Source: Blastococcus sp. TF02A-30
Lineage (GTDB): Bacteria > Actinomycetota > Actinomycetes > Mycobacteriales > Geodermatophilaceae
Assembly (NCBI RefSeq): GCF_003319185.1
Contig: NZ_QOHJ01000003.1
Coordinates: 248,001-312,000 of the forward strand
Reading direction: 5' to 3'
Length of the DNA: 64,000 nucleotides
Part shown: piece by piece, positions 17,794 to 28,950 of the stretch
Layout of the letters: each line of letters opens with the position of its first letter
Numbering within the stretch: position 1 is the stretch's first letter
Translations under genes and position numbers: made by a program
The notes under the pieces: generated by a model
Databases searched by the model: none
What the model was told of the DNA's origin: nothing
Seen by the model: only the letters and a program-made list of their open reading frames with translations

Positions 17794-17809
17794 GTAAGGC
17801 AATCCTTAC
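17794..17809. promoter_or_regulatory. Inverted repeat GTAAGG-N4-CCTTAC upstream of sdhCAB
   Basis: Perfect 6-bp arms with a 4-base spacer (CAAT), in the 157-bp divergent gap between the molybdenum oxidase and sdhC. It is 63 bases before the sdhC start, a plausible operator position. It does not match a regulator I can name. Confidence 0.4.
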
Positions 17810-17871
17810 GAGAGGCGTGTCACCTCGCGTTAACGTGGTGGCTCGACGGGAAGAGTCATAGCTTTGTCGCC

Positions 17872-18576
17872 GTGGTCACGGTGACGGACTCGACGCAGCG
17901 CAGGACACCGAAGGCGGCGAAGACCAACTCGGTCTTCAAGAAGGCCGTCATGGCGATCAGCGGCATCATCCTGGTGCTCTACCTGATCGCGCACATGATC
18001 GGGAACCTGAAGGCCTTCGCCGGCGCGGAGGACTTCAACCACTACTCCCACTGGCTGCGCACCATCGGGAACCCGGCCCTGCCGGGCGCCACCGCGCTGT
18101 GGCTGATCCGCATCGTGCTGCTCGTCGCCGTCGTGGCGCACATCTGGGCGGCTGTCTCGCTGTGGCGCCAGGCCCGGCGCGCCCGCCCCGAGCGGTACGT
18201 CACGAAGAAGGCCGTGGCCCAGAGCTACGCCTCGCGGACGATGCGCTGGGGCGGCGTCATCATCCTGGCGTTCGTCATCTTCCACATCCTCGACCTGACC
18301 CTGGGCGCGGTGAACTCCGCCGGCTCCGACGGCGAGCCGTACGACCGGCTGCTGGCCAGCTTCCAGAACCCCGTCGTGACGATCTTCTACGCGGTCGCGG
18401 TGATCCTCGTGGGCATGCACCTGCGCCACGGCATCTGGAGCGCGACCCAGACCCTGGGGCAGAGCAACCGCCGGCGCGAGCTGACCGTGAACTACACCGC
18501 CACCGCGATCGCCACCGTGCTCACCGTCGGCTTCCTGCTCACGCCCTTCGCCGTCCTCTTCGGTCTGATCGACTAA
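17872..18576 (+). CDS. sdhC: Succinate dehydrogenase cytochrome b subunit (b558-type, single anchor)
   Basis: Membrane anchor of 234 residues with five hydrophobic helices, as in the B. subtilis-type fused anchor that binds two b hemes. Candidate heme His residues are in [38 protein letters not shown] and LVGMHLRHG. The start is GTG at 17872. TAGCTT lies 7 bases upstream with no ribosome-binding site, so the mRNA is probably leaderless. GTG at 17881 is an alternative. It is the first gene of sdhCAB and anchors SdhAB in the membrane, passing electrons to menaquinone. Confidence 0.93.
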   Translation: MVTVTDSTQRRTPKAAKTNSVFKKAVMAISGIILVLYLIAHMIGNLKAFAGAEDFNHYSHWLRTIGNPALPGATALWLIRIVLLVAVVAHIWAAVSLWRQARRARPERYVTKKAVAQSYASRTMRWGGVIILAFVIFHILDLTLGAVNSAGSDGEPYDRLLASFQNPVVTIFYAVAVILVGMHLRHGIWSATQTLGQSNRRRELTVNYTATAIATVLTVGFLLTPFAVLFGLID

Positions 18577-18587
18577 GGAACCCAGGC

Positions 18588-20530
<1,943 letters not shown>

Positions 20531-20534
<4 letters not shown>

Positions 20535-21346
20535 CCATCACCGATCAGGGCCCGCACTCGGCTCCGGCCGGCACGCAGGAGAAGCGCGGCATGAACCTGA
20601 CCCTGCGGGTCTGGCGCCAGAAGGGGCCGCAGGTCAAGGGGAAGATGGTGACCTACAAGGTCACCGACATCTCCCCCGACATGTCCTTCCTCGAGATGCT
20701 CGACGTCCTCAACGAGCAGCTCATCGAGCAGGGCGACGACCCGGTCGCCTTCGACCACGACTGCCGCGAGGGCATCTGCGGCATGTGCGGTCTCATGATC
20801 AACGGGCAGGCGCACGGTCCTCAGCAGACCACCACCTGCCAGCTGCACATGCGCTCGTTCAAGGACGGCGACTCGATCGACATCGAGCCGTGGCGTGCCT
20901 CCGCCTTCCCGGTGATCAAGGACCTCGCCGTCGACCGGCGGGCGTTCGACCGGATCATCCAGGCCGGTGGCTACATCTCGGTCCCGACCGGAACCGCCCC
21001 CGAGGCGCACTCGGTCCCGGTGCCGAAGAAGGACGCCGACAACGCGTTCGACGCCGCCACCTGCATCGGCTGCGGCGCCTGCGTCGCGGCCTGCCCGAAC
21101 GCCTCGTCGATGCTGTTCACCGCCGCCAAGGTCACCCACCTCGGGCTGCTCCCCCAGGGCCAGCCCGAGCGCAACGACCGCGTGGTCAACATGGTGGCGC
21201 AGCAGGACCGCGAGGGCTTCGGCGGCTGCACCAACATCGGCGAGTGCTCCGCCGCCTGCCCGAAGGGCATCTCGATGGAGACCATCTCGCGGCTCAACCA
21301 CGACCTGCTCGGGGCCCTGCGCGCCGGAGCCCGCCCGAAGAGCTAG
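20531..21346 (+). CDS. sdhB: Succinate dehydrogenase iron-sulfur subunit
   Basis: A 271-residue electron-transfer subunit. The [2Fe-2S] ligands are in [17 protein letters not shown] and a later TTTCQLH. The [4Fe-4S] site is [14 protein letters not shown] near residue 178, and the [3Fe-4S] site is [17 protein letters not shown] near 236. The start GTG at 20531 overlaps the sdhA stop. A strong terminator follows, so the operon is sdhCAB only. Confidence 0.96.
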
Positions 21347-21364
21347 AGCACCAGGCACCGCTGA

Positions 21365-21404
21365 CGACGGGCGGGGATCCCACGAACGGGATCCCCGCCC
21401 GTCG
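21365..21404 (+). terminator. Terminator hairpin of sdhCAB
   Basis: Perfect 17-bp stem (21365-21381 with 21388-21404), 6-base loop ACGAAC, 18 bases after the sdhB stop. Confidence 0.85.
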
Positions 21405-21432
21405 CAGTTCCCGGCCCTGCTAGGTTCGCCGT

Positions 21433-21948
21433 ATGAACTCAGACTCGTGGGGCGAGCCGCGCTCGCGCACCGTCACCTGGCACGACCCGATGCTCACCGC
21501 GGCCGGCGCCGCGAAGCTGTCCGGGCTCGCGGCCATGGAGGCCATCCGCGACGGCGTGCTGCCCCCTCCCCCCATCGCCATGCTGGTGCAGATGGGCATC
21601 ACCTCGGTCGAGGAGGGCCGGGTGGAGTTCACCTGCGCCGTCGACGAGTCGGTCTACAACCCGATCGGCGTGGTCCACGGTGGTCTGGTGTGCACGGTCC
21701 TCGACACCGTCGCCGGGTGCGCGGTGCACACCACGCTCCCGGCGGGTGTCGGCTACACCTCGATCGAGCTCAAGGTCAGCTACCTGCGCGCGGTCGAGGT
21801 CGGCTCCGGACCGCTCACCGCGACCGGCCGGGTGGTGAAGCCGGGCCGCCGGGTTGCCTTCGCCGAGGGCGAGGTGACCGACGCCGCGGGCCGCACGGTG
21901 GCCACGGCCTCCAGTTCGCTGCTGGTGTTCCCCCTGCCGCGGGTCTAG
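21433..21948 (+). CDS. PaaI family (hotdog-fold) thioesterase
   Basis: A 171-residue acyl-CoA thioesterase-like protein. The catalytic block is NPIGVVHGGLVCTVLDTVAG near residue 76 (Asn/His/Gly region), followed by YTSIELKVSYLRAV. Family enzymes hydrolyse phenylacetyl-CoA or related aryl/acyl-CoA esters. TAGGTT at 21421-21426 ends 6 bases before the ATG and there is no ribosome-binding site, so it is probably leaderless. It is not in an operon; the next gene is convergent with 1 base between stops. Confidence 0.92.
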   Translation: MNSDSWGEPRSRTVTWHDPMLTAAGAAKLSGLAAMEAIRDGVLPPPPIAMLVQMGITSVEEGRVEFTCAVDESVYNPIGVVHGGLVCTVLDTVAGCAVHTTLPAGVGYTSIELKVSYLRAVEVGSGPLTATGRVVKPGRRVAFAEGEVTDAAGRTVATASSSLLVFPLPRV

Positions 21949-21949
21949 C

Positions 21950-24244
21950 TCAGCCGGCGGGGACGGTCGAGCGGGCGTCCAGCCACGACTCCAGCTGGGC
22001 GGCCGGCAGCGGGCGGCTGAGGTGGTAGCCCTGGACGACGTCGCAGCCGATGCTGGCCAGCGCGTCGACGGTGTCCTGGTCCTCGGCGCCCTCGGCCACG
22101 AGCACCAGCCCGAGGGCGTGCGCCAGCTGCAGCGTGGAGGTCACGATCGACTCGGCCCGCGCGCTGCCGGTGAGCGCGGACACGAAGGTGCGGTCGAGCT
22201 TCAGCTCGGTCACGGGCAGCGACGCCAGGTAGGCCAGGCTCGAGTAGCCGGTGCCGTAGTCGTCGATGGCCACGCCCACGCCGTCGTCGCGGAGGCGGGA
22301 CAGCACGCGCACGGCCCGCTCCCGGTCCTCCATGAGCAGGCTCTCGGTGACCTCCAGGACCAGCGCGGAGGCCGGCAGGCCGTGCGCGGCCAGCAGCCCC
22401 CGGACCTGGTCGGGGAACTGCTCGTCGACCAGGTTGGACGGGCTGACGTTGACCGCCATGGTGAGCTGCCGCCCCGCGTCCGCCCAGGCCCGGCACTGCG
22501 CCAGGGCCATGTCGACCACGCGGCTGGTGAGCTGGGCCATGAGACCGGCGGACTCGGCCAGCTCGAGGAAGGCGTCGGGGAACAGCAGCCCCCGGGTCGG
22601 GTGCTGCCAGCGGACCAGCGCCTCGACGCCGTCGACCGCGCCGGTGGGCAGCGCGAGCTTGGGCTGGTAGTGCAGCACCAGCTCGCCCTGCTCCAGCGCC
22701 CGGCGCAGCTGGGCGACGTCCTCCAGCCGGTGCCGGCCGTGCCCGTCGCGGGCCTCGTCGTAGACGGCGACGCCGCTGCGCCCGGCCTTGGCCGAGTACA
22801 TGGCCAGGTCGGCCAGCTGCAGGAGCTCCGCTGCGCTCGCCGAGTCGCCGGGGCCGACCGCGATGCCGATGCTGGCGTCGACGCTCAGCCCCATGCCGGC
22901 GAAGCGGAACGGGCGCTGCAGCCGTTCCCGCAGGCGCTCCGCCAGCCGGCGGGCGCCCTCGGCGTCGAGGTCCTCGGCCAGGACGACGAACTCGTCGCCG
23001 CCCAGGCGGGCCAGCAGGTCGCCCTCGCGCAGGTGGCTGCGCAGCCGCGGGCCGACCCGGCGCAGCAGCGCGTCACCCACCGCGTGGCCGAGTGAGTCGT
23101 TGATCTCCTTGAACCGGTCGAGGTCGAGCACGAGGACGGCGGTCTGCGCCCCGGTGGCCAGCCGGGCGTCCAGGGTGTCGAGGGCCTCGAACACCGAGCG
23201 CCGGTTGGGCAGCCCGGTCAGCTCGTCGGTGCGTGCCTGGCGGCGGCTGTCGGCCAGGGCCTTGACGTCGCGGTAGGTGAGCCCCGCCCGGCCGAGCGCG
23301 GCCAGGACGGCGACGAGGGCGAGGACGCCGGCCAGCGGGTCACCGCCGCTCATGTAGCCGCGGAACAGCAGCGCGAGTGCCACCAGCGCGCACACGGTGG
23401 GGAGCACCAGCGCACCGCGCCCCTCGACGCGGGTGCCGGCGCCGAGGCGGGCCCGCTGGGTCGCGGCCATGCCGCAGCAGACGAACGCCAGACCCCAGGC
23501 GATGTCGAGCGGTCCACCGACCCGGTAGGTGCCGTGCGCCAGCTGGAAGGCGTAGACGGTGTCGGTGGTGACGAAGAGCGTGAGCCCCGCGGTGACCCAC
23601 CACCAGCCCGGGCCCGCGCCCCGGCCGATGAGGGTGAGCGCGGCGGCCACCAGGCTGAGCAGCAGCAGGTCGCCGATCGGGTAGGCGAGGCCGGTGGCCA
23701 CGACCAGCGGGTCCCCGCTGGCGGCCCGCAGCTGGGCGCCGAAGCCGGCGGCCGACGCCACGGCGGCGGCGGTGCACGCGGTCACGACCACGTCGAGGCC
23801 CGTGCTCGGCGTCAGCCTCCGGACCCGGGAGCGCAGCATGAGGAAGAAGGCGGTGAAGGCCAGCGGGTAGAAGCCCATGTAGCCGAGGTCGGCCCACGAC
23901 GGGTGCGGCACCACGTCCTGGCCCCGGTAGTGGAACTCGTAGGTGGCGGCGCCGCCGAGGTAGGAGCCCACCGCGGCGGAGAACAGCCACCAGGCGGTGC
24001 GGTCCCCGTGCGCGCCGTGCGCGCGCACGGCCAGGACCAGGGTCGCGCCGGCGAGGAAGACGAGCTTGCCCTGGGCGGCGAGCAGGTCACCGACCGCGGC
24101 GACCCCGGCGGCCGCCAGGGCCAGGGCCAGCACCCAGGCGCCGACGAAGCCGGCGGCGAGCACGCGGGCGGCGCGCAACGACCCGTCGCCCTCGCGCTGC
24201 CGGGCGGTCGGGTCCTCCAGGACCTCCGCGGTGCGTTCCCCCAT
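21950..24244 (-). CDS. Membrane GGDEF-EAL cyclic-di-GMP protein
   Basis: A 764-residue signalling protein. Residues ~15-330 form a membrane region with about nine to ten helices. A GGDEF domain follows: DELTGLPNRR starts it, and the active site is RLGGDEFVV with an inhibitory site REGD five residues before. The EAL domain has VEALVRWQHP, NVSPSNL, EVTESLL, DDYGTGYSSL, LKLDRTFV and AEGAED. Both halves look catalytically intact, so it could make or break c-di-GMP depending on signals. The ATG at 24244 has GGAG upstream and is preferred to the longer frame starting at 24283. Confidence 0.93.
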   Translation of the reverse strand: MGERTAEVLEDPTARQREGDGSLRAARVLAAGFVGAWVLALALAAAGVAAVGDLLAAQGKLVFLAGATLVLAVRAHGAHGDRTAWWLFSAAVGSYLGGAATYEFHYRGQDVVPHPSWADLGYMGFYPLAFTAFFLMLRSRVRRLTPSTGLDVVVTACTAAAVASAAGFGAQLRAASGDPLVVATGLAYPIGDLLLLSLVAAALTLIGRGAGPGWWWVTAGLTLFVTTDTVYAFQLAHGTYRVGGPLDIAWGLAFVCCGMAATQRARLGAGTRVEGRGALVLPTVCALVALALLFRGYMSGGDPLAGVLALVAVLAALGRAGLTYRDVKALADSRRQARTDELTGLPNRRSVFEALDTLDARLATGAQTAVLVLDLDRFKEINDSLGHAVGDALLRRVGPRLRSHLREGDLLARLGGDEFVVLAEDLDAEGARRLAERLRERLQRPFRFAGMGLSVDASIGIAVGPGDSASAAELLQLADLAMYSAKAGRSGVAVYDEARDGHGRHRLEDVAQLRRALEQGELVLHYQPKLALPTGAVDGVEALVRWQHPTRGLLFPDAFLELAESAGLMAQLTSRVVDMALAQCRAWADAGRQLTMAVNVSPSNLVDEQFPDQVRGLLAAHGLPASALVLEVTESLLMEDRERAVRVLSRLRDDGVGVAIDDYGTGYSSLAYLASLPVTELKLDRTFVSALTGSARAESIVTSTLQLAHALGLVLVAEGAEDQDTVDALASIGCDVVQGYHLSRPLPAAQLESWLDARSTVPAG

Positions 24245-24385
24245 GCCCGCTCCATCGGCGCCGGTCCCTGTGCTCTGGAGCACACGAGCCCGCCGGCCGC
24301 CGCGATTCCCCCGGTCGGGTCAGGACCTTCGTCCCGGTGCCCGTGCCCGTGGACACCGGGCGGCGCAGCTGGTCCACTCCGGGCC

Positions 24386-24766
24386 ATGGCCGGCTGGGAC
24401 GACGTCGCGCGGGTGTGCCTGGCGCTGCCGGCCACCGCGGAGGGGACGTCCCGCGGGTGGCGGCAGTGGCAGGTCCGCGGCAAGGCCTTCGTGTGGGAGC
24501 GCCCGCTGGGGAAGAAGGACCGCGCCGAGCTGGGCGACGCAGCACCGCGCGGACCGGTGCTCGCCGCGTACGTGCCCGACGAGGGGGCCAAGCGGGCGCT
24601 GCTCGCCGCGGAGCCCGGCGTGTACTTCACGACGTCGCACTTCGCCGGCTACCCGGTCGTGCTGTGCCGGCTCGACGAGCTGGGCGAGGAGGAGCTCACC
24701 GAGCTCGCGGGCGAGGCGTGGGCGTGCCGGGCGCCGCGCCGGCTGGTCGCCGAGCACCTCGGCTGA
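24386..24766 (+). CDS. MmcQ/YjbR family DNA-binding-like protein
   Basis: A 126-residue protein with a CyaY-like fold typical of MmcQ/YjbR. It begins MAGWDDVARVCLALPATAEG and has GKAFVWERPLGKKDRAEL and a terminal AWACRAPRRLVAEHL. The family name implies DNA binding but function is not established. It is a single gene, convergent with the DUF1028 gene. Confidence 0.85.
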   Translation: MAGWDDVARVCLALPATAEGTSRGWRQWQVRGKAFVWERPLGKKDRAELGDAAPRGPVLAAYVPDEGAKRALLAAEPGVYFTTSHFAGYPVVLCRLDELGEEELTELAGEAWACRAPRRLVAEHLG

Positions 24767-24781
24767 CCACGGGCCCGGCCG

Positions 24782-25678
24782 TCAGGCGGGCGGCACGATC
24801 CGCTCGATGACGTCGGCCGGCATCAGCCCGGCCTTGCCGAACCGACGGGTGGCCTCGAGGAACTGCGGCGCGGACCTGCCCAGCTCGACCAGCATCTCGC
24901 GGGCGGCGTCCTCCCGGCCGGCGAGCGCGGCCACCACGGCCCGCCACATCAGCTGGTCGGGCTCGGTGACCGGGTCCATCGGGCGCAGCAGCTCCAGCTC
25001 CCGGTCCGCGGTGACCGGGTCGCCGTCGATCGCCTGCTGGAAGTAGCGCACCACGTCCTGGTACCGGGCGCGGGTGACCAGCAGGTCGGCGAGGGCGGTC
25101 AGCGGATCCGCGGAGTCGTCCACCCGCAGGTCGACCACCATGTCGTGCCAGGGGCGGCCGGTGGTGGTGGCGCGGATGACCATGATCGCCGCGGACCGCC
25201 GGCCGCGGAAATCGCCGCCGGCCTCCTCCCCCGCCTGCAGCGAGCTGAGCAGCCGCTGCGCCAGCGGACCACCGGAGCCCTCGAACTGCTCGACCATCGC
25301 CTCCCACACCGCGGGCGAGGCGGCCATGTTGGCCAGCGCCACGCAGGTCTCGCCGGTGAGGTGCCCGGCGGCGTCGACGCACTGCGCACCGGTGTAGGCA
25401 GCGAGGTCGCCGTTCACGCCGAGGATCGCCAGCTGCCGCCGCTCGGGCTGCGGGTCGACGCTGCTCAGCGCGGTGAGCACCTCCTGCGCGGTGAAGCCGC
25501 CCTGCAGCAGGTCCAGCCCGACCGCGCCGTACATCGGCTCGGCCATCGACTGGGTGGCGATGACCCCGTGCCCGGGCAGGGCGAACGGGACGCTGTTGCC
25601 GACGGCGAAGGCCTGGGACTGGGTGGCGACCCCCATCTCCCCGGTCTCGGGGTCGCGGGCCACGATCGAGTACGTCAC
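24782..25678 (-). CDS. DUF1028 family protein (Ntn-hydrolase-like)
   Basis: A 298-residue protein starting with GTG at 25678: MTYSIVARDPETGEMGVATQ is the DUF1028 N-terminal block, and PFALPGHGVIATQSMAEPMY and CVDAAGHLTGETCVALANMA follow. Residues ~195-298 are helical, TPR-like. The family is predicted to have an Ntn-hydrolase fold and occurs with oligopeptide or amidohydrolase genes. The true substrate is unknown. Confidence 0.88.
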   Translation of the reverse strand: MTYSIVARDPETGEMGVATQSQAFAVGNSVPFALPGHGVIATQSMAEPMYGAVGLDLLQGGFTAQEVLTALSSVDPQPERRQLAILGVNGDLAAYTGAQCVDAAGHLTGETCVALANMAASPAVWEAMVEQFEGSGGPLAQRLLSSLQAGEEAGGDFRGRRSAAIMVIRATTTGRPWHDMVVDLRVDDSADPLTALADLLVTRARYQDVVRYFQQAIDGDPVTADRELELLRPMDPVTEPDQLMWRAVVAALAGREDAAREMLVELGRSAPQFLEATRRFGKAGLMPADVIERIVPPA

Positions 25679-25753
25679 GGACCACGCCTACCCGGAGCGC
25701 CCCCCGGGAGCAAACACCTTCCCCCGCGGCCGGGGAACCGGTAGGCCAGGCGC

Positions 25754-26224
25754 ATGCGCCGAGCCGCCGCCGTCCTGCTGCCGGTGCTCGCCCTGGGTGC
25801 GCTGGTCGCCTGCAGCGACGACACCGGGCCGACCGCGGCCGCCTCGTCGTCCGAGGAGCGCACACCGGAGTCGTCGCGGACCGCGTCACCGTCGACGAGC
25901 GCACCGTCGACGAGCGCGCCGTCCGGCTCCCCCGGCGCCGCGAGCCCGGGCCAGGTCCCCCGGCCGGCGCCGGGCACCTGCCAGCCGGTGGCCGAGTCCC
26001 CCGACGGGGTCTACCAGGTCGCCGACGCCGGCACCGTCACCCTGCGCCGGCAGGACGGCGGGCTCGGCGTCTCCGTCCGCTCGACCGGCGGCTGGGGGGT
26101 GTCCTCGCGCAGCAGCGGCGGCGAGGCCGACATCGAGTTCGGCCGCGACGGCGAGGAGATCGACTTCGAGGCCGAGGTGGAGGGCGGCCGGCTGGTCCTC
26201 CAGGTGTGCGACGACGACGACTGA
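25754..26224 (+). CDS. Small secreted lipoprotein of unknown function
   Basis: A 156-residue protein with a clear lipoprotein signal (MRRAAAVLLPVLALGALVAC, Cys at 20). A Ser/Thr/Pro linker with repeats of STSAPSTSAP follows (~40 residues). The folded part starts near PGTCQPVAESPDGVYQVADA, has two Cys that could pair, and ends DDDD. No family recognised. The transcript may be leaderless, as TAGGCC lies 6 bases before the ATG. Confidence 0.8.
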   Translation: MRRAAAVLLPVLALGALVACSDDTGPTAAASSSEERTPESSRTASPSTSAPSTSAPSGSPGAASPGQVPRPAPGTCQPVAESPDGVYQVADAGTVTLRRQDGGLGVSVRSTGGWGVSSRSSGGEADIEFGRDGEEIDFEAEVEGGRLVLQVCDDDD

Positions 26225-26238
26225 GCGCCGCCGCCCGG

Positions 26239-27219
26239 TCAGCCGGCCAGCGCCTGCGCGGTGAGCTCCACCGACCGCAGCCGGCCCTCGACCGTCGGCG
26301 ACTGGAAGGCGACGATCAGCTCGTCGGCGTCCGCGGTCTTGCGGAAGCCCTCCAGGTGGTCGGCGACCTGCGCCGGGGTGCCGACGGCGGTGTGCGTGAG
26401 CATGGAGCCCACGTGCTGCCCGGCACCCTGCGCGAGCAGCTGGTCGGCCTGCTCGTCGGTGAGGGGGCGGCCGCGGCCGAACAGGCCGGTGGCGAGGTTC
26501 CGGCGCACCGCCTCCAGCTGCGCGCGGGCGCCGTCCTCGGTGTCGTCGGCGATCACGTTCACGCCGGCGATCACGTACGGGCGGTCCAGCTGCTCCGACG
26601 GCTTGAACTCGCTGCGGTAGGCCTCCACCGCGGGCTCGAGCATCTGCGGCGCGAAGTGCGAGGCGAAGGCGTAGGGCAGCCCGAGGGCGGCGGCCAGGGT
26701 GGCCCCGAACATCGACGAGCCGAGGATGTACAGGGGCACCCGCGAGCCCTTGCCGGGGATGGCGTCGACGCCGGCCACCCGGGTCTCCCCGTTCAGGTAG
26801 CCCTGGAGCTCCACGACGTCCTGCGGGAAGCGGTCGGCCGAGCGCGGGTCGCGGCGCAGCGCGTACATCGTGTTCTGGTCGCTGCCGGGCGCGCGGCCCA
26901 GGCCCAGGTCGATCCGTCCGGGGTACATCGCCTCGAGGGTGCCGAACTGCTCGGCGATGGTGAGCGGCGAGTGGTTGGGCAGCATCACGCCGCCGGCGCC
27001 GAGCCGGATGGAGCGGGTCTGCGCGCCCACGTGCGCGATGAGCACGCTGGTCGCGGACGACGCGATGGTCGGCATGTTGTGGTGCTCGGCGTACCAGACC
27101 CGCTCGAAGCCGTGCTCCTCCGCGCGCTGGGCCAGGGCGACGCTGGCCGCGATGCTGGTGGTCACGGTCTCCCCGCGGACGATCGGGGCGAGGTCGAGGA
27201 CGGACAGCGGGATGCGCAT
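26239..27219 (-). CDS. LLM class flavin-dependent oxidoreductase (luciferase-like)
   Basis: A 326-residue TIM-barrel flavoprotein of the bacterial luciferase-like superfamily, group with MsnO8-like oxidoreductases. Motifs are [20 protein letters not shown] near residue 37, [16 protein letters not shown] near 100, and [20 protein letters not shown] near 160. It should use reduced FMN or F420. ATG at 27219 starts [14 protein letters not shown], the family start, so the longer frame to 27255 is rejected. The substrate is unknown. Confidence 0.92.
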   Translation of the reverse strand: MRIPLSVLDLAPIVRGETVTTSIAASVALAQRAEEHGFERVWYAEHHNMPTIASSATSVLIAHVGAQTRSIRLGAGGVMLPNHSPLTIAEQFGTLEAMYPGRIDLGLGRAPGSDQNTMYALRRDPRSADRFPQDVVELQGYLNGETRVAGVDAIPGKGSRVPLYILGSSMFGATLAAALGLPYAFASHFAPQMLEPAVEAYRSEFKPSEQLDRPYVIAGVNVIADDTEDGARAQLEAVRRNLATGLFGRGRPLTDEQADQLLAQGAGQHVGSMLTHTAVGTPAQVADHLEGFRKTADADELIVAFQSPTVEGRLRSVELTAQALAG

Positions 27220-27260
27220 GGGGGGCTTGCCTTTCACGTCGGTTGCCCCTTCCAACCGAC

Positions 27261-27290
27261 GGGGCGGCCGGAGGCTTCCCCGGCCGCCCC
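27261..27290 (-). terminator. Terminator hairpin after the LURP-one-like gene
   Basis: 11-bp perfect GC stem (27261-27271 with 27280-27290), 8-base loop, lying 6 bases past the stop of the minus-strand LURP-one-like gene. Confidence 0.7.
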
Positions 27291-27295
27291 CGCGA

Positions 27296-27913
27296 TCAGC
27301 GGCTCTGCAGCGCGTCGAGGGCGACGGCCATCGACGCGGCCACCCGGAAGTCCAGCCGCGGGTCCGGGACGGTGACGACGTAGCGGTCGCGGATCGCCTT
27401 GCGCCGCTCGCTGGTCATGACCACGGCGCCGGTGGCGGTGTCCTGGAAGTCGAAGTGGAAGACGAACGGCACCCAGACGTCGCCCAGGTACGGGATGAGC
27501 TCCCAGAACCGGCGGAGGATCGCGATGACCGGCCGCCGTTCCCGCCCGATCGCGTCCACGCCCGGTGCGGAGAGGTTCCAGGTGGACCGCAGCAGGCTGG
27601 CGCCGAACTGCTTGCTGAAGTAGCCGATGACGGTGCCGAACTCGTCGCGCACGTCGTGCTCGGCGCGCACGTCCAGCCGCTGGCGGGCCGTGAAGGAGAA
27701 CACCGGCCGGCTCTTCGACTCGTCGGCGTAGAAGACCACCTCCTCCTTGAGCTTCATCCGCTTCTGCTGGGCGAACGCCAGGAGGTGGCCCTCGCTGCCG
27801 TCGGGGTTCAGCGCCCGGATCTCGTAGCGGTTGACCATCACGGTGATCCGCTGGGAGATGGCGAAGGCCGGCACGTGCATGGCGGCCGGCTGCGGCTGCG
27901 AGGACGACGTCAC
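27296..27913 (-). CDS. LURP-one-related (tubby-like fold) protein
   Basis: A 205-residue protein resembling the LURP-one/DUF567 and phospholipid-scramblase superfamily. Suggestive segments are [20 protein letters not shown] near residue 55, [18 protein letters not shown] and [20 protein letters not shown]. No signal or clear membrane span is present. The start GTG at 27913 has AGGAG 6 bases upstream. It is divergent from the second succinate dehydrogenase operon. Role unknown. Confidence 0.75.
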   Translation of the reverse strand: MTSSSQPQPAAMHVPAFAISQRITVMVNRYEIRALNPDGSEGHLLAFAQQKRMKLKEEVVFYADESKSRPVFSFTARQRLDVRAEHDVRDEFGTVIGYFSKQFGASLLRSTWNLSAPGVDAIGRERRPVIAILRRFWELIPYLGDVWVPFVFHFDFQDTATGAVVMTSERRKAIRDRYVVTVPDPRLDFRVAASMAVALDALQSR

Positions 27914-28119
27914 GGGAGCTCCTGGTCGGATCGGAGGGGGCGCGTCCCATCCTGGCGCACGCGCCGTTCCCAGATCCCTTTCCCCCGCCCGGTGTCCGTG
28001 GTGCACTGCGCTCGTCGGAGGACGCTCGACGACGAGCAGCACCCGGGAGCCCGCATGGCGTGCGCGCAGGACGAGGAGGCGGCCCCCGCCGGGAACGGCG
28101 GACCGGGCCGGGCGGTCCG

Positions 28120-28950
28120 GTGACCGCGACCGCGCCGCGCGGCACCGGGGCCGTCGTCCCCGGCTCGGGGAACGGCATGCCCCCGCCGCGCCGCGCGGCG
28201 ATCACCGCCCGCACGCTGCGCGCCGACCGCTGGTGGCTGCAACCGCTGGTCACCGTCGGGGTGCTCGTGCTGTTCATCGCCTACTCGACGTTCCGCGCCT
28301 TCCAGAACGCGCACTACTACGCCGAGCCCTACATCTCGCCGTTCTACTCGCCCTGCATCACGACCCGCTGCGAGGGCGACAGCTTCCCGGAGTTCGTCAC
28401 GGGCCCGGCCTGGATCTCACCGGCGATCTACATCCTGGTGCTGCCCCTGGGGATCCGGCTGACCTGCTACTACTACCGGAAGGCGTACTACCGGTCGTTC
28501 TGGCTGGCGCCGCCCGCGTGCGCCGTCGCCGAGCCGCACCGCCGGTACACCGGGGAGACCAGGCTGCCGCTGCTCGGGCAGAACGTGCACCGGTACTTCC
28601 TCTACGCCGCCCTCGTCTTCAACGTCATCCTGTTCTACGAGGCGATCCGGGGCTTCCGCGACGAGAGCGGCGAGTGGGGGCACATGGGCCTGGGCACCCT
28701 GGTGCTGCTGGTCAACGCCGTGCTGCTGTTCCTGTACTCGGTGTCCTGCCACTCCTGCCGGCACATCGTCGGCGGCCGGCTGAACCACTTCTCGCGGCAC
28801 CCGCTGCGCTACCGCGCGTGGACGCTGGTGTCCCGGCTGAACGCCCGGCACATGCAGTACGCCTGGGCGTCGCTGTTCACCGTCGCGTTCGCCGACTTCT
28901 ACGTCTTCCTCCTGGCCACGGACACGATCAGCGACCTGAGGTTCTTCTGA
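28120..28950 (+). CDS. Sdh1-type succinate dehydrogenase membrane anchor with CHxCxH motif
   Basis: A 276-residue membrane protein with about five helices, first gene of the second sdh operon. It is unlike the sdhC at 17.9 kb and resembles mycobacterial Rv0249c. Residues C210, H211, C213 and H215 form a CHxCRH motif at the end of a membrane helix. A further pair, C79 and C84, follows the first helix. Published work on mycobacterial Sdh1 describes a membrane-embedded Rieske-type [2Fe-2S] cluster in the anchor, and these residues are candidate ligands. The start is chosen as GTG at 28120 by length match; in-frame ATG at 28060 is possible. Confidence 0.85.
   Translation: MTATAPRGTGAVVPGSGNGMPPPRRAAITARTLRADRWWLQPLVTVGVLVLFIAYSTFRAFQNAHYYAEPYISPFYSPCITTRCEGDSFPEFVTGPAWISPAIYILVLPLGIRLTCYYYRKAYYRSFWLAPPACAVAEPHRRYTGETRLPLLGQNVHRYFLYAALVFNVILFYEAIRGFRDESGEWGHMGLGTLVLLVNAVLLFLYSVSCHSCRHIVGGRLNHFSRHPLRYRAWTLVSRLNARHMQYAWASLFTVAFADFYVFLLATDTISDLRFF

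Noticed and set aside
17794..17809. IdeR/DtxR iron box before sdhCAB
   Set aside because: Arm sequence and 4-base spacing do not fit the 19-bp TTAGGTTAGSCTAACCTAA pattern.
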